This document shows, piece by piece, positions 26,301-29,300 of a stretch of DNA of 52,239 nt. The first letter of the stretch is position 1. The number at the start of each line of letters is the position of its first letter. Source of the stretch: Elusimicrobiota bacterium (GTDB lineage Bacteria; Elusimicrobiota; Elusimicrobia; 2-02-FULL-39-32); the NCBI GenBank assembly GCA_021730935.1, contig JAKFYJ010000059.1, positions 1-52,239 of the forward strand, written 5' to 3'. The notes under the pieces were generated by a model that saw nothing but the letters and a program-made list of their open reading frames with translations, was not told the DNA's origin and did not search any database. The position numbers and the translations under genes are program-made.

Positions 26301-29300
26301 GTGGAGATGCTTGCCGTATACCCCGAAGCGCCCAAGAGCAGATTGCTTCCTGCGCTGTTCCAAAGCGCGCGGGCGCGGATGAAATAAGTCCCCCCGGTGG
26401 TCAGGCCGGAGAAACTTGAGATTCCAGACAAGACATTGGAAGTGCTGACGGGCGTGACGAAATTGACGCTCGTGGAATAAGAAATTTCATAGAGGCCCTC
26501 TGCATTGTTGCCGCCTTTGGCGACGCTCACCGTGAAGCTGGAGAGGGCTGTGCCGACGAGGGAGATCGCGGGCAACACGGGTTTGCAGGCGGTGGAGATG
26601 GAATTGGCGTATGTTGTTGCGGAACCATAAACGGCGCCTGTCCTGAAATAATAAGTCGTGTTGGAGTTCAAAGATGCGATGGATAAGGCGGGCAGGACAT
26701 TGTTGATCGTGGACGAAGTGAACACGATGTTTTGCGGCGCAAAGGCGCTGTCGGTGGAGGCGTCGAGCGTGTATCCGTCGGGGTTGGAAGCAGGGCTCCA
26801 GGCGACGGTGACGGAGGTGATCGACACAACCGTGACGCTGGAGAACTGCGGCGGGCCGAAGACCCAGTTTATGTTGTTGCCGGAATTGACCGACGAAGAA
26901 TCTGCGTATATGGTTTGGCCGAGCGATGCGTCGGAATCCTTCACATCGACATTGCGGACCTGCTGGGTGGCGCCCGAAACAAGAGCGATTTTCCAGCGCG
27001 TGCCTTCGCTTGCGCTCCGGAGCCCCACTTTTGTTCCTGACAAAGATCCCAGGTCAAGGCGGCCCGTGACGGTGACGCTGGAGTTTCCGGTTGCAAACTG
27101 AATTGTGGATCCAGGCGTGAGAGCGGAGAAGGTGGAGGCGGTGATGCTCTCCAGAAATTTAACTCCGTTTATCCAAGTATTCGTGATGGAAAGATAAGCA
27201 AAAGTGTTGGTGGAGGCGCGGATCGTTTGTGTTCCCGTGCCGTTGAATGTGAAAGTGCTGGTCCCCGCATTGAACTGGGCGGAACCGGTGCTGGTGAAGT
27301 TTCCCGCGATGCTGAAGGAAGAGTTTTGTGCGTTGAAGGTTCCGGAAGAAAGGACCATATTGCTTGCAATTCTCCACTGGCTGGAACCGGCATTGAATGT
27401 GAAGGGGAGAGACGGGTTGAAGGTGAGGTTGGTCGCGGACACGCTGGGGTTGTTGGTGTTGGCGTCCAAAGTGAGGTTCCCGCTCGCGCCGTTGTCGGTG
27501 ACCGTGAGAGCAGTTCCATAAGCATGGGTGCCCGCGGCCATCACAGCCTGGATGCCCGAATTTCCATTCACATTTGAGATTTCAACACCGGAGCCGGCAT
27601 AAGATCTTGCCGGAATTATTGTCGTGTTGTCGTCCAGCCAGAACTTCGTGATGATGTTCATGCTTCCTGCGGAGTCAAAGATGACGCCCCGGTTGAGGAT
27701 CACTTTTCCGAAGCCCGCCTGGTTGATTGAACCCGTGACAGTGAGAGTGGAGCCAGGGACTGCATACAAAGCGACCGCAGTGATCGTGAGGGTTCCCCGG
27801 ACACTCATTTGTCCGCTGAAACAGGCGTCGTTGCTGGAAAGAGTGGCGGTGCCGAGGAGGTTGAAGTCGTTGAAATAACACGGGCTCGTTGTTGTGGCGC
27901 TGAGACGGGTGATGGTTTTGCTTGCGCCGATCATGTTGATGGTTCCGGTCCCCCTGTCCCACGGGCCCACGGGGACATTGATCGCGAGGTTGCCGCTGAG
28001 CGTGAGGGTGGAGCTTCCAGAGTTGAAGAATCCGTCGTTGATCGTGAAATTGCCCAAAGATCCTCGGAGCGTGATGGAAGACGCGTTGGCGTTGAAGGTT
28101 CCACTGCTCACCTTGAAAGGTCCGTCTATCGTGAACGTCGATGTCCGCGCATAAAAAGTTCCGCAATGGATGCTTATGCTCGAAGCGGTAATGGAAAAAC
28201 TCGAAGTGTCCACGGACCCGGGATATCCTCCGATGGTGGAAGTGCTGAGGGTGAGGGTGGAGACTGTGATGTCGGAATCCAGTTTGCAGGCGCCCGCGCC
28301 GTGAGAATCAAAAAATGCGGCAGAGCCTGTGCTGGGAACTCCCACGCCTCCCGGCCCGCCGGAAGCATAGGACCAGTTGGCGGCGTTGCTCCAAACTCCC
28401 GGAGCAGAAGCCACCCAATAGAATGTTCCGCCCGAAAAGAGCCAATTGACATTGTTTCCGGAATCGGTGCAGGAGCCGGAGCAGTATATGGGCGCGCCGC
28501 TGGAAGCGTCCGAATCCGCAACATCGACATTCTGAACCTGTTGAGCGGCGCCGGGAGTGAGCGTGAGGTTCCAGCGGTTTCCTGGGACTCTGCTTCGGAG
28601 CCCCACTTTGGCTCCTGACGTCGGGCCCAGAGCCAGGCGGCTCGTGACGGTCAGGCTGGAGGTCCCGGTGTTGAATTGCAGAGTGGTTCCGGCAGAAAGC
28701 GCGGTGAATGTGGAGACCGACAAACTGTCTTTGAAGCGCACGCCGTTCACGGAAGTGTTGGTGATGTCCATATAGGCGAAGGTTTGGGTGGAGGCGGTGA
28801 TGTTTTGCTGAGCGGAACCGTTCAGGGAGAAGGTGCTCATGGCGGCGGCAAAAATGCTGTCGGTGCTGAAGGTCACATCTCCGCCCACAGAGAAGATGGT
28901 CCCGTCGCCTTCGTTCGCGGGAGCCGTGTCCGCGGCATCGATGGTTCCTGATCCGATCACCACGAGGTCTCCCGTGAGAGTGACTTCATACCCCTTGGTG
29001 TTATAAACATCGCCCATATTCACCGTGAGACTGGCCGCGCTCAGATCGCTCCCAAGAGTGATCGTGTCGGGGCTGGCGCCGATGATCACATTTCCCAGGT
29101 CCTGGTTGTTGCTGGTGAGAGTGAGGTTTCCCGCGAATTTGATTTTTCCCGTTCCCGCGTCTTTGGTGAATGTTCCCGGAGCCAGAACCGTGTGGCTGGT
29201 GATGACGAGATTATTGTTCGTCCCCTGAATGAACGAGCTCCCGCTCTGCGCCGTGAGGTTATAAAAAGTCGCCGGCCCTGAAAGTTCCAGAGTGTTTCCG